The notes under the pieces: model-generated
Told to the model about the DNA's origin: nothing
Seen by the model: only the letters and a program-made list of their open reading frames with translations
Database searches by the model: none
Position numbers and translations under genes: made by a program
Shown: positions 49,189-58,455 of the stretch, in pieces
Position numbering within the stretch: position 1 is the stretch's first letter
Layout: each line of letters starts with the position of its first letter
NCBI GenBank assembly: GCA_020161395.1
Contig: JAIUOE010000012.1
Location: 1-64,000, forward strand
Source: Bacteroidota bacterium
GTDB taxonomy: Bacteria; Bacteroidota; Ignavibacteria; Ignavibacteriales; Ignavibacteriaceae
Direction of reading: 5' to 3'
DNA: 64,000 nucleotides

Positions 49189-50085
49189 CTGTCCGATAAC
49201 AACAGTTGTGTAGTTATTACATTCTACAAATACACAAAAATTGAAGACCCCGAAGAATTTCAGCCGGTTCTCCTTAATTTCTGCCTCCAGGAAGAGATTA
49301 AGGGGAAAATCTATCTTGCCAATGAAGGAATAAACGGTTCCATCTCCGGCGAGAGGAAAAAAATCGAAATTTTCAAGCAGTATCTTCAGTCTTTTCCTTT
49401 CATTGGCGAAGTTGTATTCAAGGAAGACCCGATTACAGGTCTCTGCCATGAAAAAATGTTCGTGCGAGTAAGAAACGAACTGGTCAATTCGGGGGCAAGG
49501 GACATCGACCTGAGCCTCGGCGGCAAAAGACTTTCTCCCGAACAGCTCCTTAAATTCTACGAGGAAGGGAAGGAATTTGTTATCATCGACACCCGCAACT
49601 GGTATGAAAGCAAGATTGGCAGATTCAAAAACGCCATGACTCCCCATATCGAAAATTTCAGGGACTGGCCCGGTTTCGTCGACCAGATTGAAGACCTGAA
49701 AGACAAAACCGTGATTACATACTGCACAGGTGGCATAAGGTGCGAAAAGGCATCCGCAGTGATGGTGGAAAAAGGTTTCAAGGATGTGTGGCAGCTCGAT
49801 GGCGGAATTGTCAGTTACCTCCACAAATACCCCGATACCTACTGGGAAGGGGGCATGTTTGTGTTCGATAACCGCAGAGTTGTCGAAGTGAACACCAAAG
49901 AGGAGTTGAAACATGTGGCTGAATGCGAACATTGTGGAAAACCAACCTCAAAATACATCAATTGTCACAATCTGATCTGCGACAGGATTTTTGTGTGCTG
50001 CGAAGACTGCCGCAAGGTTATGGACTACTCATGCAGCGAGGAGTGTATGAAATCAACCCACAGGAGAGCAAAGTATTACGACTAA
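49189..50085 (+). CDS. trhO: tRNA uridine(34) hydroxylase (TrhO), CTG start
   Basis: Rhodanese-family enzyme that hydroxylates U34 of certain tRNAs to 5-hydroxyuridine. The N-terminal acylphosphatase-like domain (VVITFYKYTKIEDPEEF, ANEGINGSISG) is followed by the rhodanese domain with catalytic Cys near residue 179 in TYCTGGIRCEKAS, and a C-terminal Cys-rich zinc region (CEHCG, CHNLICDRIFVCCEDC). No ATG, GTG or TTG exists between the in-frame stop at 49174 and Met at 49456, which would delete the whole N-domain. The likely start is CTG 49189, 7 nt after AGGA. ATT at 49186 is a less well spaced alternative. Total length is 298 residues. Confidence 0.9.
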   Translation: MSDNNSCVVITFYKYTKIEDPEEFQPVLLNFCLQEEIKGKIYLANEGINGSISGERKKIEIFKQYLQSFPFIGEVVFKEDPITGLCHEKMFVRVRNELVNSGARDIDLSLGGKRLSPEQLLKFYEEGKEFVIIDTRNWYESKIGRFKNAMTPHIENFRDWPGFVDQIEDLKDKTVITYCTGGIRCEKASAVMVEKGFKDVWQLDGGIVSYLHKYPDTYWEGGMFVFDNRRVVEVNTKEELKHVAECEHCGKPTSKYINCHNLICDRIFVCCEDCRKVMDYSCSEECMKSTHRRAKYYD

Positions 50086-50887
50086 AAAACTTTTGATCCT
50101 GACCGTTTTCGTGGCAGTTCTCTCACCCCTGTTGAATGCTCAGGACACATTAAAAAATTTTCACCCGAATGGTGCTGTTTCTGAAATTTTTGTCCTTAAA
50201 AACAAAGTACGAGACGGAGTCGGCAGGATTTTCGATCCCTCGGGGCACCTTGTTTCCGAAATTCCGTATATATCAGGGAGAGTTGAGGGAGTTGTAAAAA
50301 ACTACTACAGCAACGGAAGTGTGATGGAGTCTTTTCAGATAGTTGACGGAAGAAGAACGGGTATTTATGAGAGGTATGATTCGCTTGGGAACCTGGTTGC
50401 CAGCCTTAATTTTTATAACGGCGCCATAAAAAAGTCAGATCCCGTTTCGCCCGACAATCAGATTGCCGGTGATGACAACGACAACAAAAAATATAATCTC
50501 GCCTCCATAAAGCTCACTAAAGAGGAAGTGGCATTCCTTCAAAAATACAAACCTGCGATTCCCCCGGGTGACCCCGCGATTTACGACACTTACGATGAGC
50601 CTGCCCGCTTTCTAAGAGGTGAAGAGGAATTCTACAGCAGGTTGTTCTATCCTTCGCGAGCAATGGAAGACGGACTCGAAGGAACGGTCATCATCCGAGC
50701 CCTCATCAACACTGAAGGAGCAGTCGAAAAAACAGAAGTGGTAAAATCCCTCGGGCTGGGATGTGACGAGTCTGCAGCAATCACCGTGCGATACACAGCT
50801 TTTCTACCGGCAAAGTTGAAGGGACGGGAAGTAAACGCATTCACAGACATAACCGTTAATTTTAAGCTCCCCGCAAAGGGGAACTAA
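50075..50887 (+). CDS. Exported TonB-family protein with MORN-like repeats, ATT start
   Basis: Residues ~30-115 contain MORN/YwqK-like repeats (LKNFHPNGAVSEIFVLKNKV, VVKNYYSNGSVMESFQIVDG, IYERYDSLGNLVASLNFYNG). The C-terminal ~80 residues are a TonB-type domain (GLEGTVIIRALINTEGAVEK then AITVRYTAFLPAKLKGREV). Start: TTG 50093 has no ribosome-binding site and gives a signal peptide without positive residues. ATT 50075 lies 8 nt after AGGAG and gives M-TTKKLLILTVFVAVLSPL, a proper signal peptide with Lys-Lys. I therefore prefer ATT, with an 11-nt overlap of trhO. The role may be energising or binding outer-membrane partners; this is inferred. Confidence 0.75.
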   Translation: MTTKKLLILTVFVAVLSPLLNAQDTLKNFHPNGAVSEIFVLKNKVRDGVGRIFDPSGHLVSEIPYISGRVEGVVKNYYSNGSVMESFQIVDGRRTGIYERYDSLGNLVASLNFYNGAIKKSDPVSPDNQIAGDDNDNKKYNLASIKLTKEEVAFLQKYKPAIPPGDPAIYDTYDEPARFLRGEEEFYSRLFYPSRAMEDGLEGTVIIRALINTEGAVEKTEVVKSLGLGCDESAAITVRYTAFLPAKLKGREVNAFTDITVNFKLPAKGN

Positions 50888-52029
50888 CCTCCTGAAAAAT
50901 TGTATCTGAGCGCCTGAAGCCCCGCTTTTATGACAGGATCAACGATATCCCCTTTAATAAAATAGTTTGAATACTCCCGCCTGAGATTGTAGTGCTTTCT
51001 TAAGCTGTCAAAAGCAGCACCTCTTTCCCGGTCGGGAAGTTTGGCAGCTTCATGCATATTTGCGGTATCTGAATCAGGATCATAATCAAAACAGAGAATC
51101 CTCTCGACAGTATCTTCGAAACTCCCCGTGTCCCGGTATTCCACCACATTGTTTTCCACCTTGGGCAGAGCGGGAGGCGATTGCCTTTCCAAACCGAGGA
51201 AATCGCACAAGGCATCATGGATTATCCGGGTTCCGTTTATTTTCCCTTCAAGAGAGTATCCCGCAACATGGGGTGATGCTATGAAGGTTTTGGCAAGAAG
51301 TGAAGGTGAAAAGAGAGGTTCCCCCTCCCACACATCAAGTATGGCGGTAATGTTGCTCTCTGCAAGTTTGAAATCAAATGCAGAGTTGTCAATTACTTCC
51401 CCTCTCGATGCGTTTATCACAATGGCATCGTTTTTCAGAAGTTTCATCCTCTCAGCATCAAGCAGATGAAATGTACGGTCAGTCCCTGTGCGGTTAAGCG
51501 GTGTATGAAACGAGATGATGTCGCATTTCAATGCATCTTCCAAAGAGCGGAATTTTGGATCGCCTGTTTCCCGATGCAGTGGCGGATCATTCACAACTGT
51601 CTCGAAACCGAAAGCTTTTCCTATTCTTTCGACTCGACTGCCGATATTGCCACATCCAACAATACCTATTGATTTCCCTCTAAGTGAAAACCCCTTTCTT
51701 ACCGCAGCACGGAAAATCGAAATGAAAACATATTCTGCCACTGCATCTGAGTTGCAACCTTTAGCCGACGAAAATCCAATCCCCCTATCAGCAAGATAAG
51801 CGGTATCAACATGATCTGTACCTATCGTTGCAGTACCCACAAACCGTACACTGCTCCCCTCGAGGAGTTCCCTGTTTACATTCGTTATCGATCTTACAAT
51901 AAGAATGTCAGCATCCCTGACAGTCTCCGGGGTGATCTTTCTGCCATGCACCAGTTCTGTTCGTCCGAGATATTCGAATGTTTGTCGGGCGTTTTCTATA
52001 TTTTCATCTAAAATAATATTCAATTTCAT
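50884..52029 (-). CDS. pdxB: 4-phosphoerythronate dehydrogenase
   Basis: Oxidises 4-phosphoerythronate in the DXP-dependent pyridoxal phosphate pathway. 381 residues. It has the D-2-hydroxyacid dehydrogenase fold with PdxB features: ILDENIENARQTFEYLG, TIGTDHVDTAYL, the NAD loop GKSIGIVGCGNIGSRVE, catalytic Arg in NASRGEVID, and the His in SPHVAGYSLEGKINGT, followed by the PdxB-specific C-terminal dimerisation domain. Its stop overlaps the convergent TonB-family gene by 4 bp. Confidence 0.95.
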   Translation of the reverse strand: MKLNIILDENIENARQTFEYLGRTELVHGRKITPETVRDADILIVRSITNVNRELLEGSSVRFVGTATIGTDHVDTAYLADRGIGFSSAKGCNSDAVAEYVFISIFRAAVRKGFSLRGKSIGIVGCGNIGSRVERIGKAFGFETVVNDPPLHRETGDPKFRSLEDALKCDIISFHTPLNRTGTDRTFHLLDAERMKLLKNDAIVINASRGEVIDNSAFDFKLAESNITAILDVWEGEPLFSPSLLAKTFIASPHVAGYSLEGKINGTRIIHDALCDFLGLERQSPPALPKVENNVVEYRDTGSFEDTVERILCFDYDPDSDTANMHEAAKLPDRERGAAFDSLRKHYNLRREYSNYFIKGDIVDPVIKAGLQALRYNFSGG

Positions 52030-52095
52030 TCAGTATAATTAGTTTTGCTTGAAAATCAATTAATAAATTTAATCTTTTTTGATTTATGATACAAT

Positions 52096-52103
52096 TATAT
52101 TTG
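52096..52103 (+). promoter_or_regulatory. Possible -7 promoter element before the STAS gene
   Basis: TATATTTG matches TAnnTTTG about 65 nt upstream of ATG 52168. No well-placed TTTG lies ~20 nt further upstream, so support is partial. Confidence 0.3.
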
Positions 52104-52167
52104 ATTTGTTCACCAAATCAACTTAAGTTTAGGATATGGTTTTTATTTCTTCAACAGAGTTGACAAA

Positions 52168-52509
52168 ATGAACTTCGACATAATGATACACAGCGGAATC
52201 AAGGTTTTCCGTATTCATAACCCGCGCGCTACCTCAACGATTGCTCCTGAATTCAGGAATCTTCTTATCGAGGAGATTACCATGCACCCGGGTGCGATTA
52301 TAGCAATTGATTTTTCCAAAGTTGACTATATCGATTCCTCTTTTATCGGGTCACTTGTTGCCGGATATAAGGAATCTCTCAAACACAATGTTACAATAAA
52401 AGTTTTTGGAACACAGGAAAGAGTTGAATCAACATTCGAGTCGACAAAGCTTTACAATTTGTTCGAAATATTCAAAAACTTTACACAGTTGAAGAAAACA
52501 CTGGAATAA
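52168..52509 (+). CDS. STAS-domain anti-sigma factor antagonist
   Basis: A 113-residue STAS protein (SpoIIAA/RsbV family) that would bind an anti-sigma factor unless phosphorylated on a Ser. Conserved phosphoacceptor segment: VDYIDSSFIGSLVAGYKESL, where the first Ser of SS is the likely site. The C-terminal helix FESTKLYNLFEIFKNFTQ is typical. Its stop and the next start share an A (TAATG), so it is tightly coupled to the putative kinase gene. The sigma factor target is not in the window. Confidence 0.9.
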   Translation: MNFDIMIHSGIKVFRIHNPRATSTIAPEFRNLLIEEITMHPGAIIAIDFSKVDYIDSSFIGSLVAGYKESLKHNVTIKVFGTQERVESTFESTKLYNLFEIFKNFTQLKKTLE

Positions 52510-53081
52510 TGGACCCCTGCAAGGTTTCTCTAAAATTACCGGCTTCTGCCAGACATCAGGTCTTCTTCTCGGAAACGGGGATCAGGATTATTGAGTCCTT
52601 CGCCGGAATTGAGAAATCTGCGGAGAACACAAAATACCTTTCAGACTGCAAACTCCTCCTCCACGAACTTTTCACAAATGCCGTCAACCATTCAGGCAGT
52701 TCGGAAGTTGAATTTCAATTTTCGTTCGAAGAGGACCTCTTTAGCATCGAAATGGTTTTTGAAGGAGCAGGATTCACGATAAAACCGGTGAAGGAAGACA
52801 GCACTCCGGGAACCGTAAAACACAAGCCACCTTACAAAGGACTCGAGGGGGAAAAATTCATCCTTCATCTCGATGCTGATTTTGAAGTGGTGTGTGAAGT
52901 GACGGGAGAACATGAGCTTACTCTTAAGAACAGAGAGCGAACCTCACCAAAAGCGGAGGACAGGTTTTCCATCCCTGAACATTTCGGATTGTTTATTATA
53001 ACAATGCTTGGGCACGATGTACATTATAAAAGGGACAAGGAAGGGAAGAACTTCTTCAGCCTGAAAAAATCCCTCCCCTGA
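52509..53081 (+). CDS. Anti-sigma-factor-like ATP-binding protein (RsbW family)
   Basis: A 190-residue GHKL-type ATPase. The N box is CKLLLHELFTNAVNHSGSSE; a G1-like region is weak; an insertion of ~40 residues (GTVKHKPPYKGLEGEKF and following) precedes the C-terminal HFGLFIITMLGHDVHYKR, which has the lid/G2 role. Family members phosphorylate the STAS partner and bind sigma factors. The pairing with the STAS gene at 52168 fits a partner-switching module. The unusual middle segment makes activity less certain. Confidence 0.82.
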   Translation: MDPCKVSLKLPASARHQVFFSETGIRIIESFAGIEKSAENTKYLSDCKLLLHELFTNAVNHSGSSEVEFQFSFEEDLFSIEMVFEGAGFTIKPVKEDSTPGTVKHKPPYKGLEGEKFILHLDADFEVVCEVTGEHELTLKNRERTSPKAEDRFSIPEHFGLFIITMLGHDVHYKRDKEGKNFFSLKKSLP

Positions 53082-53092
53082 GAGGCATCAGC

Positions 53093-53578
53093 CTACTTCA
53101 GTAATCCTTCAATATCTTTTTCGTATTCCGATTTTGGTATCAATCCCACATGTGTCTTCACAATGTTCCCTTCACGGTCAATAACAAAACTTGTAGGTAT
53201 CGACTCGATATTTCCGAACAGTCCCACTGTTTTTTCGTCACCGTAAACCACCGGATAGTTGATTTTATATTTGGAAACAAACGGCTCCACATCCTTGATG
53301 GTTCTTTTGTCATCAAGACTTATCCCGATAATCACGAGGTCTTTTCCATATTTTTCCTGCAATTCGACAAGGTCGGGAATTCCCTTTCTGCAGGGGGGGC
53401 ACCAGGTAGCCCAAAAATCTATGATCACTATCTTTCCCTTGTAATCGGAAAGTTTAATCATCTTTCCGTCGGTCGCCTTTAACTCGAAATCGGGTGCCTT
53501 GTCGTACACTTTAAATCCGAATGAGAATAAAACCGCAACGAATGCCGTCAAAAATATAAAACTGGATTTGCGCGTCAT
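53093..53578 (-). CDS. TlpA-like periplasmic thioredoxin
   Basis: A 161-residue thiol-disulfide protein. The N-terminal membrane anchor/signal is KSSFIFLTAFVAVLFSFGF. The thioredoxin fold has the active site FWATWCPPCRKGIPDLVEL (CPPC), a cis-proline loop in IESIPTSFVIDREGNIVKTH, and GISLDDKRTIKDVEPFVSKY between. Family members reduce periplasmic disulfides, for example in cytochrome maturation. No partner gene is adjacent. Confidence 0.93.
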   Translation of the reverse strand: MTRKSSFIFLTAFVAVLFSFGFKVYDKAPDFELKATDGKMIKLSDYKGKIVIIDFWATWCPPCRKGIPDLVELQEKYGKDLVIIGISLDDKRTIKDVEPFVSKYKINYPVVYGDEKTVGLFGNIESIPTSFVIDREGNIVKTHVGLIPKSEYEKDIEGLLK

Positions 53579-53670
53579 TTTTACTCCATTAATTTGGTTG
53601 AAATAAAAACCATGATAAAAATTAAATTTGAATGGTCAAATTCATAAATTTAGTCCCTAAAGTTACCTCT

Positions 53671-54615
53671 ATGAAAGTATTTTCAACTTATCACCTTCCC
53701 GGCAATCTCGAAGAAAAGTTTCAGAGCCACAATATTCAATACACTGAAAATCCGTTTAACCGCTCTTTAACCAGAGATGAAATAATTCAGATGGCAAAAG
53801 ACTGCGACGGACTCATCTCCCTTCTTAGTGATAACATAGGCAAAGAGGTCATCGGTTCCTTGACCCGCTGCAAAATTATTGCGAACTATGCGGTTGGATT
53901 CAACAACATCGATCTGGATTCAGCCAAAGCAAACGGCATTGTGGTAACAAATACCCCGGGTATCCTTACTGATGCCACAGCGGAAATCACTTTCGCCCTC
54001 ATTCTGGCTGCTGCGAGGAATCTCAGGGAGGGTGAGTTGATGGTAAGGGAAAACCGCTTTACAGGTTGGAAACCGGAATTGCTGACAGGTCCCGGTCTTA
54101 CAGGGAAAACCTTGGGAGTGGTCGGAGCCGGAAGAATAGCACAGGCTGTTGCCCGGATTGCGGTTGCGTTCAAAATGAAGGTGATTTATTATTCCCGGAG
54201 CAGGAAACCTGAAATGCCCGGAGAATTCTCAGATTTGGAAAACCTGATGCGGACTTCCGATTTCATCTCCCTCCACATCCCGCTTAATCCTGAAACCAGG
54301 GGATTAATTTCCGCCCCGATGCTCGACCTGATGAAGAAGGATGCAGTTTTCATTAATACATCCAGAGGTGAAATAGTGAATGAAAAACATCTTATTGGAA
54401 TTTTGAAGAATAATAATATATATGCAGCTGGATTTGATGTTTACACAAATGAACCCGCGATTGACCCCGAACTCCTCTCTCTGGACAACGCAGTACTCCT
54501 CCCGCACCTCGGAAGTGCCACATTTGAGACCAGAAAAGCGATGGCGCACCTCGCTGCAGACAACATTATAGCTGTTCTTACAGGTGACAAGCCTCTCTCT
54601 CCCGTTGGCTCATGA
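53671..54615 (+). CDS. D-2-hydroxyacid dehydrogenase (glyoxylate/hydroxypyruvate reductase-like)
   Basis: NAD(P)-dependent oxidoreductase of 314 residues. Motifs are NYAVGFNNIDLDSAKANGI, TPGILTDATAEITFALIL, the dinucleotide loop GKTLGVVGAGRIAQAVARI, catalytic Arg in INTSRGEIVNEKHL, Glu in VYTNEPAIDPELL, and the catalytic His in LPHLGSATFETRKAMA. The ATEI segment and overall motifs are like glyoxylate reductases. ATG 53671 (MKVFSTYHLPGNLEE) is the likely start; no clear ribosome-binding site is seen, common in Bacteroidota. A TAAATTTG promoter element at 53623-53630 fits that start. Confidence 0.9.
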   Translation: MKVFSTYHLPGNLEEKFQSHNIQYTENPFNRSLTRDEIIQMAKDCDGLISLLSDNIGKEVIGSLTRCKIIANYAVGFNNIDLDSAKANGIVVTNTPGILTDATAEITFALILAAARNLREGELMVRENRFTGWKPELLTGPGLTGKTLGVVGAGRIAQAVARIAVAFKMKVIYYSRSRKPEMPGEFSDLENLMRTSDFISLHIPLNPETRGLISAPMLDLMKKDAVFINTSRGEIVNEKHLIGILKNNNIYAAGFDVYTNEPAIDPELLSLDNAVLLPHLGSATFETRKAMAHLAADNIIAVLTGDKPLSPVGS

Positions 54616-54789
54616 TATGATTTATAATACAAAGTTTTACCATTGAAGGATATTTTACTCCCTTCCCTCAAATATTTTTTGGAAGCAATTTAATTTATTA
54701 GTATTTTGCCGTTGATAAAGTTGATATGTTTTGATTATTTTCAATTCATATTTAATATCAATTTTTAACCGAACTATTTAAATGATGCC

Positions 54790-57069
54790 ATGATGAGATA
54801 TTCAATTACTTCCGGTGATGAAAACCAGGAATTCAGACTTCTTTCTACACCACTTTTTTGCGGAATCAACCCTTTAACCCCTGATGAATCAATTTTCCCT
54901 GTGGAGATTGACGCGTCACTGTTTCCAAAAAATTCACAAAGACTCTTTGAACTTGCCGGGGCGAAAGAGTACACGGACATACTGAATATTCACTATGTTT
55001 CCCTGTTAAGAGACCGCAGAGTCAGAAAGGTGACCATCGACCAGACCCGTCACCTGATTGCCGAACTTTTTTACGGTGAACCGGGAAGGTTTCTGAAGGA
55101 AATTGATAAGAGAAGTGCTCTCAAACTGAAGGAGACATTCCCTGAAAAAATATTTCTCGATGGTCATGAAATGGAAATTACTCCCGTCTTAAGAGAAATT
55201 CTTGATCATCCGGCAAAAAGATACCTTCTTAAATTCAGCACAAAAAATAAAAAGTATATTTCAAGCAATCTCTGGATCAAAAAAGTCTACCACATCCACA
55301 ACCTGCTCGCTTTCTATCCCGATGAGTACCTTAAAAGTGTAACAGTACCAAAAGAGAGCCTGACTGATATGATTCGATCTTTCATGTCGATTATCTCGAG
55401 TCAGACCACGGATGTCTACTCTGCAAAGACTTCCCACAAAGATGTCATCGCTGAAGCAGCTCTTATTCTGCAGGCTCTTCACGATATCCAGGATGAGAGG
55501 ACGAAGGATTTTATTCATCTCCGTTTTGGGCAGGGGCTGGATATGAAGGTTATTGGTAAAAAACACGGTATCTCGTCAGAAAGAGTAAGGCAGAAACTTG
55601 TCGCTTTCATCGATGATGCCCGCCACGACATTTCTCCTCTCGAAAGAAAGCTGCAGGCGCACATACTGAACCAACTGGTCAGGCAACCCGAAGTGCTCCA
55701 ACCTGATTTTTTTCATAATGATATAATGGAGGTGGACACCTTCGTCAGAATGTTGAATACCATCTACCCGAGTATTCCATCATATTGTAACAAGTTTTTT
55801 GTTTCTCAAAATATTTATCGCGAAGAAAATCCGCTCTACGGCCACTATCTGAGACTCCGTGAATATTTCAAGGAAAAAGATGGCGTCACCATGGAACAAT
55901 TCATGGAAGACTTCTCTGATGTAAAGGGCTGGGAGAAACTTAATATTTTTAGAATCCTCCTGGCGATAAAATATTTTAAAATTATCCGCAAAAACAACAC
56001 ATGTATCCTTAGAGGGAGATTGAGCCTGCCCGAAATGGCTGAACACACACTTCAGGGAAGGGATGAGGCTATGAAAATAAAAGACCTCATCGCTCTCATC
56101 AAAGATTTGTATGGCAGAGAATACCACGATCTGAAGGTCTCCCTGTGTCACATAAGAATGAACCCCAGTGTCCTGCAGCTCGACCGGGATACTTTCGGCG
56201 TCGAAAAACATCTTTCCTATCAGGGTGATGAGTCGCTTGCGATCCAAAAACTTGTTGCAGATTTTCTCGAAGAACAGAAGAAAATTGTTGATGCCTCCGT
56301 TCTTTTTAAGCTCGCTAAAAAACAGTTTCCCCGCATCAGATCTAAATATGAACTGGTGCAAATTCTCAGGAGAGGGAAGGATATTGTCGATCTGGGATTC
56401 TTCTGCTTTATTCACAGTTCTGTAAAGATGGACCAAAGAAAGATTGTGAATGAGTATCTTGTCGAAGTATTGAGTAAAAACAACTTTGTAATGCATGGAA
56501 AAGAACTTCTGGCTGAGATCAATAAAAAAAGGGTTGTCAGCGTTACAGGATTCTCCAGTAAACTTCAGCATGTCGATTTTATCGATTCCTACGGTGGAAA
56601 CTTTTACGGCTTGAAAGACCACAGGGAAGAGAATAAAAAAACCATCGCCAAAGACCCCCTGTTCATCAGCAACTTCCTCTTCCAGTCGGCATATCCCGAT
56701 ATGAGATTATCGAAGGTACCTGACCTCTTTAAAGAATTCGATGTCGAAACCATTACTAATACAATCCTGACGAGTGATCTTTTTATCCTGTTCGATCATC
56801 CTGATTTACAGGACAAACTGATCCTTTCCAAAAGCTGGAAAAGGAATAAACTGTTCTATATCATTCTGTACGCTCAGAAACGGGCAATCACACTTGATGA
56901 GCTCAACAATTATATGCAGCCACTGGGATATGATTCCGCAGTTCTGCCAAAAATAAACTTCTATGCTCTTGGTATCGAAGTGGCAAAAGAATACTGCTGG
57001 ATAAGGGGGAAAACTCCGGTTCCAAAGGACCTGCCGAGACGACGCAGAACCCGCAAAAAGAAAGCTTAA
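54790..57069 (+). CDS. Large protein of unknown function with sigma-region-4-like helix-turn-helix
   Basis: A 759-residue cytoplasmic-looking protein that I do not recognise as a named family. The clearest motif is at ~243-275: FIHLRFGQGLDMKVIGKKHG followed by ISSERVRQKLVAFIDDAR. This is the pattern of a sigma-70 region 4 helix-turn-helix (LRFG, then I-x-x-x-x-G-I-S-x-E-R-V-R-Q). The flanking ~240 residues have no sigma region 2 match. The C-terminal half shows repeated winged-helix-like segments (MKIKDLIALIKDLYGREYHD, SVLFKLAKKQFPRIRSKYEL, MHGKELLAEINKKRVVSVTG), and the protein ends in a basic tail PRRRRTRKKKA. It suggests a DNA-binding or transcription-associated role. MM start at 54790/54793. 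Confidence 0.75.
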   Translation: MMRYSITSGDENQEFRLLSTPLFCGINPLTPDESIFPVEIDASLFPKNSQRLFELAGAKEYTDILNIHYVSLLRDRRVRKVTIDQTRHLIAELFYGEPGRFLKEIDKRSALKLKETFPEKIFLDGHEMEITPVLREILDHPAKRYLLKFSTKNKKYISSNLWIKKVYHIHNLLAFYPDEYLKSVTVPKESLTDMIRSFMSIISSQTTDVYSAKTSHKDVIAEAALILQALHDIQDERTKDFIHLRFGQGLDMKVIGKKHGISSERVRQKLVAFIDDARHDISPLERKLQAHILNQLVRQPEVLQPDFFHNDIMEVDTFVRMLNTIYPSIPSYCNKFFVSQNIYREENPLYGHYLRLREYFKEKDGVTMEQFMEDFSDVKGWEKLNIFRILLAIKYFKIIRKNNTCILRGRLSLPEMAEHTLQGRDEAMKIKDLIALIKDLYGREYHDLKVSLCHIRMNPSVLQLDRDTFGVEKHLSYQGDESLAIQKLVADFLEEQKKIVDASVLFKLAKKQFPRIRSKYELVQILRRGKDIVDLGFFCFIHSSVKMDQRKIVNEYLVEVLSKNNFVMHGKELLAEINKKRVVSVTGFSSKLQHVDFIDSYGGNFYGLKDHREENKKTIAKDPLFISNFLFQSAYPDMRLSKVPDLFKEFDVETITNTILTSDLFILFDHPDLQDKLILSKSWKRNKLFYIILYAQKRAITLDELNNYMQPLGYDSAVLPKINFYALGIEVAKEYCWIRGKTPVPKDLPRRRRTRKKKA

Positions 57070-57082
57070 ATTAAAATAAAAC

Positions 57083-57115
57083 AAAAAAGGCTGCCCGAAA
57101 GAGACAGCCTTTTTT
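57083..57115. terminator. Bidirectional terminator
   Basis: AAAAAGGCTG (57084-57093) and CAGCCTTTTT (57105-57114) form a stem flanked by A and T runs, between the convergent 759-residue gene and pepT. Confidence 0.88.
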
Positions 57116-57140
57116 AGTTTTTAGAACTTTAAATGACGGA

Positions 57141-58391
57141 TCAGGAATTTGTTTCCCAGACATTTGCCAGGGTAACTATGTTCTTTACCGACATTTCCAT
57201 ATCCTGAATTGCAACCCATTCTGTTGCTGCATGGAAATTATGTCCGCCCGCAAAAAGATTTGGGGTGGGCAAGCCCATGAAACTGAGTCTCGAACCGTCT
57301 GTTCCCCCTCTTATTGCTGACTGGATTGGTTTTATGCCAAGTCGTTTTAGTGATTCAAGGGCGTTATTCTCAATTTCAGGATGCTGATCAAGTATGTATT
57401 TCATGTTTCTATACTGTTCCATAACCTGAAACTCGTAATTCGCTCCCGGATATTCGGCAATAACATCCTTCAACAGGTTTTCGAGGAATCTCTCGTATTC
57501 TTTCAGTTTATCATCAATGAAGTCACGAATGATAAACTTCAATACCGTCTTTTCCTCAGTTCCGTTGAATGCAACACAATGGACATAACCTTCCCTGCCT
57601 TCGGTCATCTCGGGACAGAGCGAATCCTTTGGTAACTTTTCCATGAATCTTGACGCTACCCGAATCGAATTTATCATCTTTCCTTTTGCGTATCCCGGGT
57701 GCACATTCTTTCCAAGAATCGTGATTGCCACAGCATCAGCGCTGAATGTCTCTGTTTCCACTTCACCACGGGTTGAACCATCTATCGTGTAGGCATACTT
57801 CGCTCCAAATCCTTTTACATCAAAATGTTCGGTTCCTCTGCCCACTTCCTCATCGGGTGTGAAGCAGATTCTGATCTTTCCGTGTTTAACTTCAGGATGT
57901 GTAACCAGATAATTCATCGCGTCCATAATTTCAGCAATGCCGGCTTTGTCATCGGCTCCAAGAAGTGTGGTTCCGTCTGTTGTGATGATATCAAAACCAG
58001 CCATCTCCTTCAATTCAGGATTCGATTCCACATCGATAACCTTTGTCGGGTCGCCCGGCAATACAATATCTGTACACTGATAATTTCTGTGGATTACCGG
58101 CTTCACATCTTTCCCGCTGATTGCAGGTGATGTGTCAACATGAGCTATAAATCCAATGACAGGCACTTCCTTTTCACTGTTTGAAGGAAGTGTTGCGTAC
58201 ACATATCCGTGTTCGTCAAGAACCGCATCCACAAGTCCGATAGCTTTGAGATCCTCAACGAGTATGCGCGAAAGGTCCATCTGCTTGGCAGTGGTTGGAA
58301 ACCCCGGAGCATCATCATCTGATTGTGTATCCACTTTTACATAACTTAAAAAACGGTCAGTTACTGTAAACTTATAATTTGGGTCAAACAT
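57141..58391 (-). CDS. pepT: Peptidase T (tripeptide aminopeptidase)
   Basis: Zinc aminopeptidase (M20 family) that removes N-terminal residues from tripeptides. 416 residues. Zinc ligands and catalytic residues are visible: His/Asp in FIAHVDTSPAISG, Asp in LLGADDKAGIAEI, the Glu pair in FTPDEEVGRGTEHF, Asp in YTIDGSTRGEVE, and His in GGHNFHAATEW. The dimerisation domain lies between (ITILGKNVHPGYAKGKMINS). I place the start at ATG 58391 (MFDPNYKFTVTDRFL), the family N-terminus, with AGAG upstream; 12 extra codons upstream are unlikely. Confidence 0.95.
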   Translation of the reverse strand: MFDPNYKFTVTDRFLSYVKVDTQSDDDAPGFPTTAKQMDLSRILVEDLKAIGLVDAVLDEHGYVYATLPSNSEKEVPVIGFIAHVDTSPAISGKDVKPVIHRNYQCTDIVLPGDPTKVIDVESNPELKEMAGFDIITTDGTTLLGADDKAGIAEIMDAMNYLVTHPEVKHGKIRICFTPDEEVGRGTEHFDVKGFGAKYAYTIDGSTRGEVETETFSADAVAITILGKNVHPGYAKGKMINSIRVASRFMEKLPKDSLCPEMTEGREGYVHCVAFNGTEEKTVLKFIIRDFIDDKLKEYERFLENLLKDVIAEYPGANYEFQVMEQYRNMKYILDQHPEIENNALESLKRLGIKPIQSAIRGGTDGSRLSFMGLPTPNLFAGGHNFHAATEWVAIQDMEMSVKNIVTLANVWETNS

Positions 58392-58455
58392 CTCTTTCTC
58401 TCGATTTATTTTCAAAACAGACTTCAATAATAGAGAAAATTTACACCAATTTCAA

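Noticed and set aside
49168-49932. 254-codon - strand frame opposite trhO
   Set aside because: The + strand frame encodes all conserved TrhO motifs; the opposite frame is its shadow.
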